Source: an uncultured Slackia sp. (GTDB lineage Bacteria; Actinomycetota; Coriobacteriia; Coriobacteriales; Eggerthellaceae). Taken from it: 52,156 bases of DNA. Positions 34,078 to 42,773 of this stretch are shown here, piece by piece. The stretch's first letter is position 1. Every line of letters begins with the position of its first letter. The position numbers were made by a program, and so were the translations under genes. The stretch covers positions 1-52,156 of the forward strand of contig CAKUIK010000014.1 of the NCBI GenBank assembly GCA_934661005.1, in the 5' to 3' direction. Below the pieces are notes generated by a model. The model was not told the DNA's origin and did not search any database. It was given only the letters and a program-made list of their open reading frames with translations.

Positions 34078-35004
34078 ATGAACTATGGAGTCATCGACGT
34101 CGGGTCAAACACCGTGCGTTTGTGCGTCTATGACGTGTTGTGCCCCGAGAAACGCAAGTTCAAAACCATCATGAATCGCAAAATCATGGCAGGTCTTGCG
34201 GCGTATATCGTCGATGGGGCGTTTTCCGATGAAGGCATAGCCGAGGCTATTTTGGCGGTGAAAAAATGCCTGAAGCGCGCGAGCTATTTGTCGCCCGATT
34301 GCGTCGACGTGTTCGCAACTGCCGTGCTGCGCAATGTTTCGAACAGCGCGCAGGCGATTGCCGCGATCGAGCAAGGCGCGGGCTGCTCGATTTCGTTGCT
34401 TTCGAACAGCGACGAGGCTCATTTGGGGTTTGTGGGCGCGTCGTCGCGTGGCGCGCTGGACAACGGCGCCCTCATCGATATTGGCGGTGGGTCCACCGAG
34501 ATCACCGTTATTGAAAATGGCGTCGACGTTGCTCGCACGAGCCTGCCCCAGGGGTCACTTTCTTCATACAAGCGTTTTGTGGGCGATATTCTGCCCACCC
34601 AAAACGAGATCTCGGCCATTCGCGCGAGCGTTCGCAGGCTTATTGCCACCGACAAGACGGGCGCCTGCGCCGGCTCCGGTTCAGAGCTTTATGGAGTCGG
34701 CGGATCCATTCGCGCGCTTTCGGAAGTGAACGCATGGCTTGTGCCTGGCGCTTCGAGCGAAGAAATCACGCGCGACGATGTGAATCGCATGTTGCGCGAC
34801 GTCGTCGAGCATCGCCGCACATTCATCGATGCGGTTCTGCATGTCTCGCCTGAGCGAATTCATACCATCGTGTGCGGGCTGGCGATTCTTGTCGAGGTCT
34901 TCGAGGAACTCGACGGAAAACGTTTGCGTATTTGCGATCGCGGCGTGCGCGAGGGGTATTTGATTGAGCGCATGCTGGGTCTTGGCGATTCCAATATGCG
35001 ATAA
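34078..35004 (+). CDS. ppx: Ppx/GppA-family exopolyphosphatase
   Basis: 308 residues of the ASKHA-fold Ppx/GppA family, which removes terminal phosphate from polyphosphate or pppGpp. Motifs: VIDVGSNTVRLCVYD at the start (phosphate 1), TAVLRNVSN near residue 83, DIGGGSTEI near 140 (phosphate 2) and a late GVREGYL. It is the short, two-domain type lacking the HD-like C-terminal domains, common in Actinobacteria. ATG 34078 follows GAAAGGCGG. With ppk1 and the PPK2 gene it completes a make-use-degrade polyphosphate set within 27 kb. pppGpp hydrolysis cannot be excluded. Confidence 0.92.
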   Translation: MNYGVIDVGSNTVRLCVYDVLCPEKRKFKTIMNRKIMAGLAAYIVDGAFSDEGIAEAILAVKKCLKRASYLSPDCVDVFATAVLRNVSNSAQAIAAIEQGAGCSISLLSNSDEAHLGFVGASSRGALDNGALIDIGGGSTEITVIENGVDVARTSLPQGSLSSYKRFVGDILPTQNEISAIRASVRRLIATDKTGACAGSGSELYGVGGSIRALSEVNAWLVPGASSEEITRDDVNRMLRDVVEHRRTFIDAVLHVSPERIHTIVCGLAILVEVFEELDGKRLRICDRGVREGYLIERMLGLGDSNMR

Positions 35005-35244
35005 GCGCTATTTCGACTAGCTGATCAGGGATTATAGCCAGACATTGCGTAATTTCTGATTGATAGGGAGCTGCGTCTATCTCCGATTCGGGGGAGGATG
35101 GCCCTTAATCCCCGCTTTTCATCCGCGTAGTTGCCGTTCGCCGCTTATTAGCCATGACTGCTGTTTGGGGCGGTTATTATCTTTGTATAATGTTAAACGA
35201 TATAATTAATACTTATAACATTATTGATGGGATAAGGCGACTTT
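35005..35244 (+). promoter_or_regulatory. Upstream region of the radical SAM gene with island motif (site i)
   Basis: GC content drops sharply here, marking the left island edge. GTTAAACGATATAATTAATA (35192-35211) recurs in related form at 42789-42812, 37391-37410 and 45049-45075. TATAAT at 35186-35191 or TATAAC at 35214-35219 could be the -10 box. No att site or integrase is seen. Confidence 0.45.
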
Positions 35245-36507
35245 ATGAAGTTTGGCGCGCACGTTAAAGTTATTACTCGTGATGGCATTTGCATGCTGGG
35301 GAATACCGAAAACGGGTGCATAATCGGCATAGACGACGATGCGCGCGCTTTATGCGAGAGGCTCTGCAATGAAGACATCGATTCTTCTGAGCTAAATGAA
35401 ATGGATCCTTTTTTGCGGGGGCGGTTAGAAGCAAGGGATTTTTTCAAGCAAGAGACAACGCGACAAAGGCTGGAATCCCTGTATATTCACGTTACGTCGC
35501 ACTGCAATCTATCTTGTCAGGGTTGCTATTCATTTGAAGAAAGCCGAAACAGGCAAAGGGATCTTTCACTGCAAGAATTCGCGGTCGCTATAGGAAATCT
35601 TGCTTCCTTGAATCCGAAACGGGTGATTGTATCGGGCGGCGAGCCATTTCTGAGAAAAGACCTACCCTCAATACTTGGAATGATTCGGAATGCGTTGCCT
35701 GGCTCATATATTGTGGTATTAACTAATGGTACCGTGCACTCAAGTGAGCAAATTGAAAAGGTTTCGCGGTACGCCGATTGTATCAGCGTTTCGATTGACT
35801 CTCCGAGTGCAGCATCTGCGTCGTTTTTAAGGCAGAATGGCGTCTTTGATGAGGCGATGCAGATGATTAGCATTGCGAAAAAAACGGGTGTTTCTGTAAA
35901 TATATTGCCGACATTACATGCGAAGAATATTCATGAGGTTGAGCGCTTTAGCGCTCTTGCGGACGCGTTGGGGTGTTCAATAAGGTTTAGTTTGCTTGCT
36001 TGTGATTTTTGTGAAAGCGAATACGCCAGCTTTGCTCTTGAGACAAAAGACCAAGAAATACTTGCCCTGAAGGCGTTTGAAATAGGTGGCATTTCTTTTG
36101 CGGAGGGGTTGCGCGCTGGACATGGTTTGAGAGCGAGGGGTATTTGTGGCCTGGGTCGAACGACGCTGAGTATGGCTGCAAATGGAAATATATATCCTTG
36201 CCATATGCTTCATAGGGACGAATACGTACTGTGCAATGTGATGGATGGGCCGATTGCCGAGCGCATCGAGACATCACTTGAGAGTGTTGGCTTGGCCGAA
36301 TTGTCTGTAAGTAATATTGAAAAATGTAGCAAATGCGATTTGGCTTTTCTGTGCGGTGGTGGTTGTCGAGCGCGTGCGTTTCAAGTCAGTGGCGATGTAT
36401 GCGCGTGTGATCCATATTGCGTGTTGCATCATGGGTACCAGGATTTATGCCTGAAGCAGATACGAAAAATGATTGGTGAAAGGCTGGTGAGAAATGATGC
36501 TGTTTGA
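35245..36507 (+). CDS. Radical SAM/SPASM peptide-modifying enzyme
   Basis: 420 residues. Residues 1-66 resemble a small PqqD-like (RRE) domain (GCIIGIDDDARALCERL), which in RiPP enzymes binds the leader peptide. The radical SAM core has its 4Fe-4S motif CNLSCQGC (Cys87, Cys91, Cys94), the GGE motif VSGGEPFLRKDL, and a C-terminal SPASM region with CGLGRTTLSMAANGNIYPCH, CSKCDLAFLCGGGC and two further Cys, enough for auxiliary clusters. Such enzymes form carbon-carbon, ether or thioether links on precursor peptides. With a Tyr-rich, Cys-free precursor in the island, aromatic crosslinking or Tyr processing is more likely than thioethers. Start ATG 35245 behind AAGG. Confidence 0.9.
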   Translation: MKFGAHVKVITRDGICMLGNTENGCIIGIDDDARALCERLCNEDIDSSELNEMDPFLRGRLEARDFFKQETTRQRLESLYIHVTSHCNLSCQGCYSFEESRNRQRDLSLQEFAVAIGNLASLNPKRVIVSGGEPFLRKDLPSILGMIRNALPGSYIVVLTNGTVHSSEQIEKVSRYADCISVSIDSPSAASASFLRQNGVFDEAMQMISIAKKTGVSVNILPTLHAKNIHEVERFSALADALGCSIRFSLLACDFCESEYASFALETKDQEILALKAFEIGGISFAEGLRAGHGLRARGICGLGRTTLSMAANGNIYPCHMLHRDEYVLCNVMDGPIAERIETSLESVGLAELSVSNIEKCSKCDLAFLCGGGCRARAFQVSGDVCACDPYCVLHHGYQDLCLKQIRKMIGERLVRNDAV

Positions 36508-36568
36508 GTTCGACGCTGAGACTATGAGCCTTTGTGCTGTTATTGGGCCGATTGTTCTTGGTTTTTAG
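36494..36568 (+). CDS. Possible 24-residue small ORF
   Basis: An ATG-ATG start overlaps the end of the radical SAM gene and runs to a TAG at 36568, giving MMLFEFDAETMSLCAVIGPI and four more residues. GGTGAG lies seven bases upstream. It is hydrophobic at the C-terminus and has one Cys. It may be a coupled small peptide or chance; nothing else supports it. Confidence 0.25.
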   Translation: MMLFEFDAETMSLCAVIGPIVLGF

Positions 36569-36595
36569 ACGTGCCTAACGAGAAGGGGTTAAGGA

Positions 36596-37123
36596 ATGGC
36601 CGGAGAAGAAGTAAAAAAGTTGGAAGACTCCTTATCGCGAGTCAGGAAACTGTGCTGCACTGCGCAAAGAGGCTGTATTCTGGCCGCTATCGTAGTGTTT
36701 GCTTTCGCGGCAGTTGCCCTGGGCACTTTGTGTTTCAATGTCGCTGATTTGCTTAGTATCTGTTCTGGTTGTTTTTTCCTCATTATGGCGGAAACGGTAA
36801 TTATTACAGCTGCGCTTTTCTTCGCAGGCGTTGCGCAAGGCCATTCGCCCTTCTCGTTAAAGCAGGTATACCTTATTCGAGTTGAGGCATTCTGTTTTCT
36901 CATGCTCGCCTTTTGTGATCTGCTTTTTTCGTCGACCACGCTATCCGCCTTGCAGTTTCTTTTCGGCATGGATGTTGGCATGGTAAGCGAGGACAGCCTG
37001 TTGGCTTCCCATACTGCTAAAATCAATTTCGGATACATGATAGTCGCGATTCTGCTTTATTGTTTTTCGATTATTTTCAAATATGCCGACTTGTTGCAAG
37101 AAAACGCTGATGATACTTTATAG
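36596..37123 (+). CDS. DUF2975-type membrane protein
   Basis: 175 residues with four predicted TM segments (about 23-45, 55-78, 95-112 and 140-160) and the family-like C-terminus IIFKYADLLQENADDTL. Directly followed by an HTH gene with only five bases between, so the pair is translationally coupled, as at 3407-4249. ATG 36596 follows AGAAGGGG. Within the peptide island it may sense the product or its export state and control the HTH partner, or act in self-protection. Both are inference; the family has no proven function known to me. Confidence 0.72.
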   Translation: MAGEEVKKLEDSLSRVRKLCCTAQRGCILAAIVVFAFAAVALGTLCFNVADLLSICSGCFFLIMAETVIITAALFFAGVAQGHSPFSLKQVYLIRVEAFCFLMLAFCDLLFSSTTLSALQFLFGMDVGMVSEDSLLASHTAKINFGYMIVAILLYCFSIIFKYADLLQENADDTL

Positions 37124-37128
37124 CCATT

Positions 37129-37392
37129 ATGCCTATCGTATTAAGACTTGATCGAGTCATGGCCGATAGAAAAATATCGCTTAATGACTTGGCTGAACAA
37201 ATCAATATTGCCCCGGCCAATTTGTCGAGAATTAAAACCGGCAAAATTAAAGCGGTACGTTTTTCGACGCTTGAAGGCATCTGCAAAACACTCCAGTGCC
37301 AACCAGGGGATATCCTCGAGTATATTGAGGAAGATGAGTACGTTCGTTTGTTTGGCGAACAAGAATTTAAAACTTCAAATAGTAATAAATAA
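37129..37392 (+). CDS. Small XRE/YozG-type HTH regulator of the island
   Basis: 87 residues. HTH ISLNDLAEQINIAPANLSRIKTG, then VRFSTLEGICKTLQCQPGDILEYI, near-identical in pattern to the protein at 4040 but with about 18 extra C-terminal residues. There is no clear ribosome-binding site, consistent with coupling to the preceding gene. The best candidate to bind the AT-rich motif shared by the four promoters of the island, one copy of which overlaps its own 3' end (37391-37404). Confidence 0.85.
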   Translation: MPIVLRLDRVMADRKISLNDLAEQINIAPANLSRIKTGKIKAVRFSTLEGICKTLQCQPGDILEYIEEDEYVRLFGEQEFKTSNSNK

Positions 37393-37426
37393 TTATCGAT
37401 AAACATTAAATCTGATATTCTATAAG
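37391..37426 (+). promoter_or_regulatory. Promoter with island motif (site ii)
   Basis: AATTATCGATAAAC (37391-37404) is identical to 45049-45062. TATTCTATAAG (37416-37426) supplies a -10 region; TATTCTATA also occurs in the 42813-42821 arm. It drives the lipoprotein gene starting 30 bp on. Confidence 0.5.
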
Positions 37427-37456
37427 GGTATTGTCGCTACGTGATATGAGGCCTTT

Positions 37457-39616
37457 ATGGGATTGAAGAAAACGAAACTAATCCTGTTCTTGGTTGCGTC
37501 CATGCTTCTTTGTTGTGGGTGTAGCGCTCCAATCTCTCAGGATTCTGATTCTTGTCCATGGGACGAAACGAAGATCGCATTGCCTGATGGCGTTAAGGTC
37601 GCGTACGATATTTACACAACGAACGATGGCGATCTCATGCTTGCTGCGGGTGGGATTAACGCAGGCGTAGTGCAAATCTACTCGCTTCAGAAAAATGGCC
37701 AGTGGGAACCGGCTTATTCTCTGGGCGAAACTTTGGAGAATGAGACAAGCGGCTTAGTTCCAACAGCGGTTTCTGGCGGCGAAGACGGAACGGTTGTTTG
37801 CATTTTTTCGAACGATGATCGAAGCAGCCAAAGGATGATTCTTGTCGACGCGAATGGTGTTTACAATAGCCTCGAATTAGATGCCAGCTTGAATAAGATT
37901 ATCTCAGCAAAACTGCTTGAAGAAACTAGATGCTATATTGTCGATGAAGAGAACCAACTCTCCCTTGTAGACATCTCGAATGGGGAGTCTCTCTATTCTA
38001 TCGAGGCCCCCTCAAATAAGTATGTTGCTGATTACGATATTGTCGACGATGCCCTTTATGTCATTTGGGGCGATGCAGACGAATATTTGCTGAAAGAATA
38101 CCGTATTGATACAGGCGAATTAAGCGCCGAGGTCAATCTTTCTGGCCTTGGCCCAATGGATAAGTCGCCGCTGCTTTACGTTGATGGCGGTTCCGTTGGG
38201 TTGCTGTCATCTGCAGGCATTAGCAAGGTCGACGGTGATGAGGCTAGCTTAGTATCGACATTGGATGGCACTAACTTGACGAACGCCGGCATGATTCCTA
38301 TTGCCAGTGCGTCGCTTGACGATGGGTCATTCTGCGTAGAGTATCTTTTGCCTGGTAATATGCTTGAACCTTGTGCGATATATCATTACGCAAAGCAGAT
38401 AGAGGCGAAGGAGAAGAAGGAACTTGTTCTCTATACCTTGTATGAGAACACTGGGATTGAGCAGGCTGTTGCCTCTTTTAGGGATGTCAATCCCAACGTG
38501 AACATCACAGTCAGAACGGGTATAGTTGCAGGCTCTGAAATAACGCCCGAAGACGCGATTCGTTCCCTCAATGCCGATATCGTCTCGGGCAATGCTCCTG
38601 ATTTAATTCTGCTCGACGGCTTGCCATACGAGAGAATGGCGAAAGAGGGCTATTTGGCCAATCTTGGTGAAATGGTTGATTCCCTCACTGTGAGTGGAAA
38701 GTATTTCGACAATGTTATCCGGTCGGTAAACGTTGATGACGATTGTTATGGCATTCCGACGCGATTATCGCTGCCAGGATTAGTTGGAAGCTCAGATGCC
38801 ATAGCCGCTATTGATGGGCTTGAAGGTTTCGATGCGGATGATGTGACGTATTCTTCGATGTCGTCTTTGCGCGCTTTGTGTATCGCCTATTTTGCTGGAT
38901 CAGATAATTTAAACAATCGGGAAATGCTCGAAAGTTTTCTGGTGTCCTGTAAATCTGTGGTGAGCCAAATAGAAGGTAAAGAAGAGGATTCGGGTGCCGT
39001 TGATTATGCCGAGCGTCTCGTCAATACATTGAATCGTGACTCAAAGAGCCATTTTGGAATGAGCCCATCCTTGATTGAGGGTACGAGCGATTTGGAAGTC
39101 GGCGTGATTTCCGACGCCGGAACATTCGGTATGCTTCAATTGAATGCCGATTATATCGACGATGGAAAATATGGCATATTCGAAGTGGGCGGCATATCGT
39201 CTTTTGAGCCAATGTCTGTTGTTGGAATGTCTTCGACGTGTAATAACGTAAACGAGGCAAAGGCTTTTATCGATTTTCTCCTTTCTGATACTCAGCAAAC
39301 ACTAACCCAATTAACTGGTATTCCCGTAAATAAGTCTTCACTCTCGAGTTTTCTTGAGCAGATTGGTGGGTACGAAATATCGAAAATGGGCTCCGGGACC
39401 GACGAGAGCTATTCAATTGATGGCTTGGGGTCAGAAGAGATTGGAGGAATACTATCGTCAATCTCGCAATGCTCGAGTTGCTATTTCAACGACGAGATAA
39501 TTGAAGAAATAATCAAGTCGGCGGTGATCGAGTATTGCATAGAAGAAAAACCGCTCGATGAGATCGCATCTGAGGCTAATCGAAAGATATCGCTCTATTG
39601 CTTGCAGCAATCATAG
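37457..39616 (+). CDS. Two-domain lipoprotein: beta-propeller-like N-half, ABC solute-binding C-half
   Basis: 719 residues. Signal peptide with lipobox Cys22 (LLCCGC). Residues about 30-325 contain repeated beta-strand units such as GDLMLAAGG, GTVVCIFSND and ALYVIWGDADEYLL, suggesting a propeller-like domain. From about 330 the sequence is a family-1 extracellular solute-binding protein: ELVLYTLYENTGIEQAVASF, NPNVNITVRTG, GNAPDLILLDGLPYERMAKEGYLANLGE. At 719 residues it is far longer than a normal 400-residue sugar-binding protein. It converges with, and overlaps by six bases, the importer ATPase gene, and must be the binding partner of that importer. Ligand unknown; a peptide or glycan is possible. 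Confidence 0.82.
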   Translation: MGLKKTKLILFLVASMLLCCGCSAPISQDSDSCPWDETKIALPDGVKVAYDIYTTNDGDLMLAAGGINAGVVQIYSLQKNGQWEPAYSLGETLENETSGLVPTAVSGGEDGTVVCIFSNDDRSSQRMILVDANGVYNSLELDASLNKIISAKLLEETRCYIVDEENQLSLVDISNGESLYSIEAPSNKYVADYDIVDDALYVIWGDADEYLLKEYRIDTGELSAEVNLSGLGPMDKSPLLYVDGGSVGLLSSAGISKVDGDEASLVSTLDGTNLTNAGMIPIASASLDDGSFCVEYLLPGNMLEPCAIYHYAKQIEAKEKKELVLYTLYENTGIEQAVASFRDVNPNVNITVRTGIVAGSEITPEDAIRSLNADIVSGNAPDLILLDGLPYERMAKEGYLANLGEMVDSLTVSGKYFDNVIRSVNVDDDCYGIPTRLSLPGLVGSSDAIAAIDGLEGFDADDVTYSSMSSLRALCIAYFAGSDNLNNREMLESFLVSCKSVVSQIEGKEEDSGAVDYAERLVNTLNRDSKSHFGMSPSLIEGTSDLEVGVISDAGTFGMLQLNADYIDDGKYGIFEVGGISSFEPMSVVGMSSTCNNVNEAKAFIDFLLSDTQQTLTQLTGIPVNKSSLSSFLEQIGGYEISKMGSGTDESYSIDGLGSEEIGGILSSISQCSSCYFNDEIIEEIIKSAVIEYCIEEKPLDEIASEANRKISLYCLQQS

Positions 39617-40684
39617 ATTGTTGAACTGTATTCTGGCGTTGGTTGTCCTGTCGAATGCGAGGATGTCGCTTTTGCGGGCAGCCAGCGTCAGTTGCAATCC
39701 GACTGCTATTTCTGATGGACAGTCATTTAAAACTATTTGGAGCTTTTTATTGTCGATATCTGCCTTGATGAGCGTTGTTTTTCCTAAAAAAAGAAGGTCT
39801 GTGCATATCGCATTTAACACAATCGCGTCACTCGCTTTCCGTGGCGACACAAGATAAATGTTTTCTGGTCGAATTCCGAAAACGATTTCATGTTCAATCG
39901 CAGTGCATTCGAGTTCATGTGCCATTGCGGAATGAACGGGGCCATTTTCAAAGATATTTATTTTGGGAAATCCAATGAAACTGGCGACGAAAAGTGAAGA
40001 CGGCGATTTGTATACTTCGCGAGGGGTGCCGATCTGTTCGAATTTTCCATTGTTCATCACGGCAATATGTGTAGCTAGTTCCATGGCTTCCGTTTGGTCG
40101 TGAGTGACGTAGAGGAATGTAGCGCCTGTTGCTTGATGAAGCTCTTTCAGGAGCGTTTTTGCTTCTTCGCGCAAAGACGCATCGAGGTTTGAAAGAGGCT
40201 CGTCGAAAAGTACTATGTCGGCGCCTTTCGCAAGCGCTCGTGCAATCGCGACCCGTTGTTTTTGACCGCCTGATAGCTTGTTTGGTTTCGTATTGAGATA
40301 TTGGCGAATCCCAAGTTTGTCTGCCAAGGAATGGACGTTGCGTTCGATCTCGCCCTTCGGCTTTTTGGCCATCTTCATTGGGAATGCGATATTTTGAAAA
40401 ACGGTTTTTGAAGGGTAGAGCGCATAGTCTTGAAAAACCATCGCAATGTTGCGCTTTGCCGGCGGAATCTCATTAATCCTATTACCGTTTACTGTTATGT
40501 CCCCTACTTCGACGGATTCCAAGCCGGCAATCAGTCGAAGCAGGGTTGTTTTGCCGCAGCCCGATGGTCCCACAATGACAAGGAATTCTCCGCTTGAGAC
40601 ATTAAGGGATAGATTCGAAATAACGTTTGAATCGCTCCCAGCATATTTTTTCGAAATATTGCTAATACTAAGATTGGGATTCAT
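39611..40684 (-). CDS. ABC importer ATPase (MalK/UgpC type)
   Basis: 357 residues. Walker A GPSGCGKTT near residue 39, Q-loop FQDYALYPS, signature LSGGQKQR, Walker B ADIVLFDEP, and switch histidine in YVTHDQTEA. The last 120 residues form a TOBE-like regulatory domain (IRPENIYLV, FLGKTTLIKADI). This is the carbohydrate-importer class (CUT1), energising the two permeases encoded upstream. It is last in a four-gene minus-strand operon whose genes overlap by 4-17 bases, starting at the divergent palindrome 42774-42832. Confidence 0.94.
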   Translation of the reverse strand: MNPNLSISNISKKYAGSDSNVISNLSLNVSSGEFLVIVGPSGCGKTTLLRLIAGLESVEVGDITVNGNRINEIPPAKRNIAMVFQDYALYPSKTVFQNIAFPMKMAKKPKGEIERNVHSLADKLGIRQYLNTKPNKLSGGQKQRVAIARALAKGADIVLFDEPLSNLDASLREEAKTLLKELHQATGATFLYVTHDQTEAMELATHIAVMNNGKFEQIGTPREVYKSPSSLFVASFIGFPKINIFENGPVHSAMAHELECTAIEHEIVFGIRPENIYLVSPRKASDAIVLNAICTDLLFLGKTTLIKADIDNKKLQIVLNDCPSEIAVGLQLTLAARKSDILAFDRTTNARIQFNNL

Positions 40685-41096
40685 ACTGGCTCTCGCTGTC
40701 TGTTTCGTGTCTAATTGCTATTCCATCGACGATCGCTTTGTCGGCTTGGACTATGACGGATTGAGTTTTCGAGAGAGATCCATCTGCGAGTGCGGCGTAT
40801 TTGTCGTCAACCGCCTTGACGGTTACATTCACCTGCCTTGCAACAAGGGTTTTACCAAAATACGATTCCTTTTCGAATTCAACAAATACGAACGCCTCGG
40901 ATTCATCGAAATGGAGGGCGTCAATGGGAATGCATGTTGGATGTTCGCCGAAATCGGCGATTATTTGCGTGGATGGTTTGACGGATTGAACGACTGCCAT
41001 TGAATCTTCCCTGATTTGAATCGCAAAAACGCCGCAAACAGCAATGAACAAGAGGTATCCGAATAATGCAACAATCCAACCTTTACGCATGATCAA
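40668..41096 (-). CDS. Single-TM protein inserted in the importer operon
   Basis: 142 residues: one N-terminal TM helix (about 8-27; IVALFGYLLFIAVCGVFAI) and an extracytoplasmic remainder whose end, KTQSVIVQADKAIVDGIAI, resembles the last strands of HlyD/RND-type adaptor proteins. There is no full adaptor, coiled coil or lipobox. Overlaps its neighbours on both sides, so it is translated in fixed ratio with the transporter. Sugar-type importers normally have no such subunit; a link between permease and solute-binding lipoprotein is one idea. Family unrecognised. Confidence 0.7.
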   Translation of the reverse strand: MIMRKGWIVALFGYLLFIAVCGVFAIQIREDSMAVVQSVKPSTQIIADFGEHPTCIPIDALHFDESEAFVFVEFEKESYFGKTLVARQVNVTVKAVDDKYAALADGSLSKTQSVIVQADKAIVDGIAIRHETDSESQYESQS

Positions 41097-41896
41097 TCCT
41101 TCGACATCAAAGTGGATATTCCTTGTTCGAGTTGTTTTTCACAGGCAAGGAACACGAGAAGTGATGGGATGGCGGAAAGGACGGCGATTGCGCACATTGT
41201 TCCTAAAGTGTCGTAAGACATATTTGGTAAATACATCGAGAGAGGCCAAAGAGCTTGGCTGTGTAAAAAGGCAAGCGGCTGTTCAATCATGTTCCATATT
41301 TCAAAAATGCTTAAAACCATGGCTGCAATTATTCCTGGGAGAGCGGTAGGAATTCCGATTTCCAAAAGAATGCGAAATTCCGATGCTCCGTCAATCGCGG
41401 CAGACTCGATGGTATTTCTGGGAATTGAAGAGAAAAAGTGCTCAATGATGAATACGGGAAGCGTATTAAACGCTGAGATGAGAATAACGCCAGGAAGTGA
41501 ATCGAGCATAGCGAGCTTGTTCAATGCTAGGTAATTTGGAAGCATGGCTGCCTGAAACGGCAGAAGCATAAGCAGAATGTAGAGCGCAAATATTAGTCTC
41601 CCAGCGCGGGATTTCCAACGAGAGAAAACCCATGCGGCGGGAATTGCGATAATGACTTGCGCGGCGATAGTCGCAGCGGTAAGGCAGCATGTATTCCAAA
41701 ACATTATATGGAATTCTGGCGTAAGGAAAAGAACGTCGAAATAGGCGAGATTGGGTACCTGATAACCGGCGACTGTGAGTGGAAAATTGGGATTTGTAGT
41801 GGCAACGAGCGATATAGCAAGAATATAAACGAGTGGCACACATACAATCGTGCATAAGAGGGCTAAAAGCGCCCGACTGACCCATCGAACAATCAT
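41093..41896 (-). CDS. ABC importer permease (MalG/UgpE type)
   Basis: 267 residues, six hydrophobic segments. The EAA loop that docks on the ATPase is ESAAIDGASEFRILLEIGIPTALPG. ATG 41896 is chosen over an in-frame GTG at 41911 because GGAAGG lies seven bases before it and its ATGA overlaps the stop of the previous gene. Second permease of the CUT1-like importer. Confidence 0.92.
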   Translation of the reverse strand: MIVRWVSRALLALLCTIVCVPLVYILAISLVATTNPNFPLTVAGYQVPNLAYFDVLFLTPEFHIMFWNTCCLTAATIAAQVIIAIPAAWVFSRWKSRAGRLIFALYILLMLLPFQAAMLPNYLALNKLAMLDSLPGVILISAFNTLPVFIIEHFFSSIPRNTIESAAIDGASEFRILLEIGIPTALPGIIAAMVLSIFEIWNMIEQPLAFLHSQALWPLSMYLPNMSYDTLGTMCAIAVLSAIPSLLVFLACEKQLEQGISTLMSKD

Positions 41897-42768
41897 TCTT
41901 CGGCCTTCCACGCAACAAAAAGAAACGAGATAAATAGTCCGATGAACAAGATGATTAGAACACTTGCCGCGGATAAGCTCGATATAGATAAGCTTGCAAA
42001 CCAGTTATTGAAAAGATGGGGAATCATGTAGATCGTTTCAGGGGGATAGCTGCCAGCGACTAGGTATGCCTCACGATATATTTTGAAGCAATTTATCACG
42101 GCCAGCATTGTTACGACGAATCCTCCTGGTGCTAATGATGGCAAAAGAATATGCAAGACGGTTTGCCTTGGGCTGGCTCCGTCTAAGGCGGACGCTTCGT
42201 AAATTGTTTGCGGGATGCACGATAATGCTGCCGACCATAGAACTACGCAATATCCGAGATTTCTTAGACAGTAATCCATCGAAAGAGTCCAAAAAATATT
42301 ATCGGATGAAAGCCATGAAACGGTGGGTAGATGAAAAAAGAGCAAGGCCGAATTAATCCATCCTGTATCTCCGAAGGCATACTGCACGATGATTGACGAC
42401 GTAAAAACAGGAATCGCTAATGGCAATAAGAGAATTGATTTAACAACGGTGTTGAATCTCAATTTTCGCGTAGTGAAAACCGAGATAACAAATGACGACA
42501 AAAGAAGAATGGGAATATTGAATGCCATAAATGCGGCAGTGTTCTTGCATGCAAGAAGAAAGCTGCCGTTCGAAAGAACATTGGCGTAGTTCTCCATTCC
42601 CGCAAATGTTCCGCTTGCCGTTTGGGTGATCGAATATCGGACGGTGTCAAGGAAGGGGGCGACGAACAGAATGACGACTCCGGCAAGGCTTGGAATCAAA
42701 AGGGGCAAAAGCCCATCAAATTGCCCGGTGGGATGTTTCAACCTCCTATTTGCTTGAGCAATTCCCAC
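41893..42768 (-). CDS. ABC importer permease (MalF/UgpA type)
   Basis: 291 residues with six or so TM segments and the EAA motif YEASALDGASPRQTVLHILLPSLAPG. It starts at GTG 42768, five bases after an AGGAGT ribosome-binding site that lies inside the divergent 20-bp inverted repeat. First gene of the importer operon, divergent from the peptidase-containing exporter. Confidence 0.92.
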   Translation of the reverse strand: MGIAQANRRLKHPTGQFDGLLPLLIPSLAGVVILFVAPFLDTVRYSITQTASGTFAGMENYANVLSNGSFLLACKNTAAFMAFNIPILLLSSFVISVFTTRKLRFNTVVKSILLLPLAIPVFTSSIIVQYAFGDTGWINSALLFFHLPTVSWLSSDNIFWTLSMDYCLRNLGYCVVLWSAALSCIPQTIYEASALDGASPRQTVLHILLPSLAPGGFVVTMLAVINCFKIYREAYLVAGSYPPETIYMIPHLFNNWFASLSISSLSAASVLIILFIGLFISFLFVAWKAEE

Positions 42769-42773
42769 ATTAG

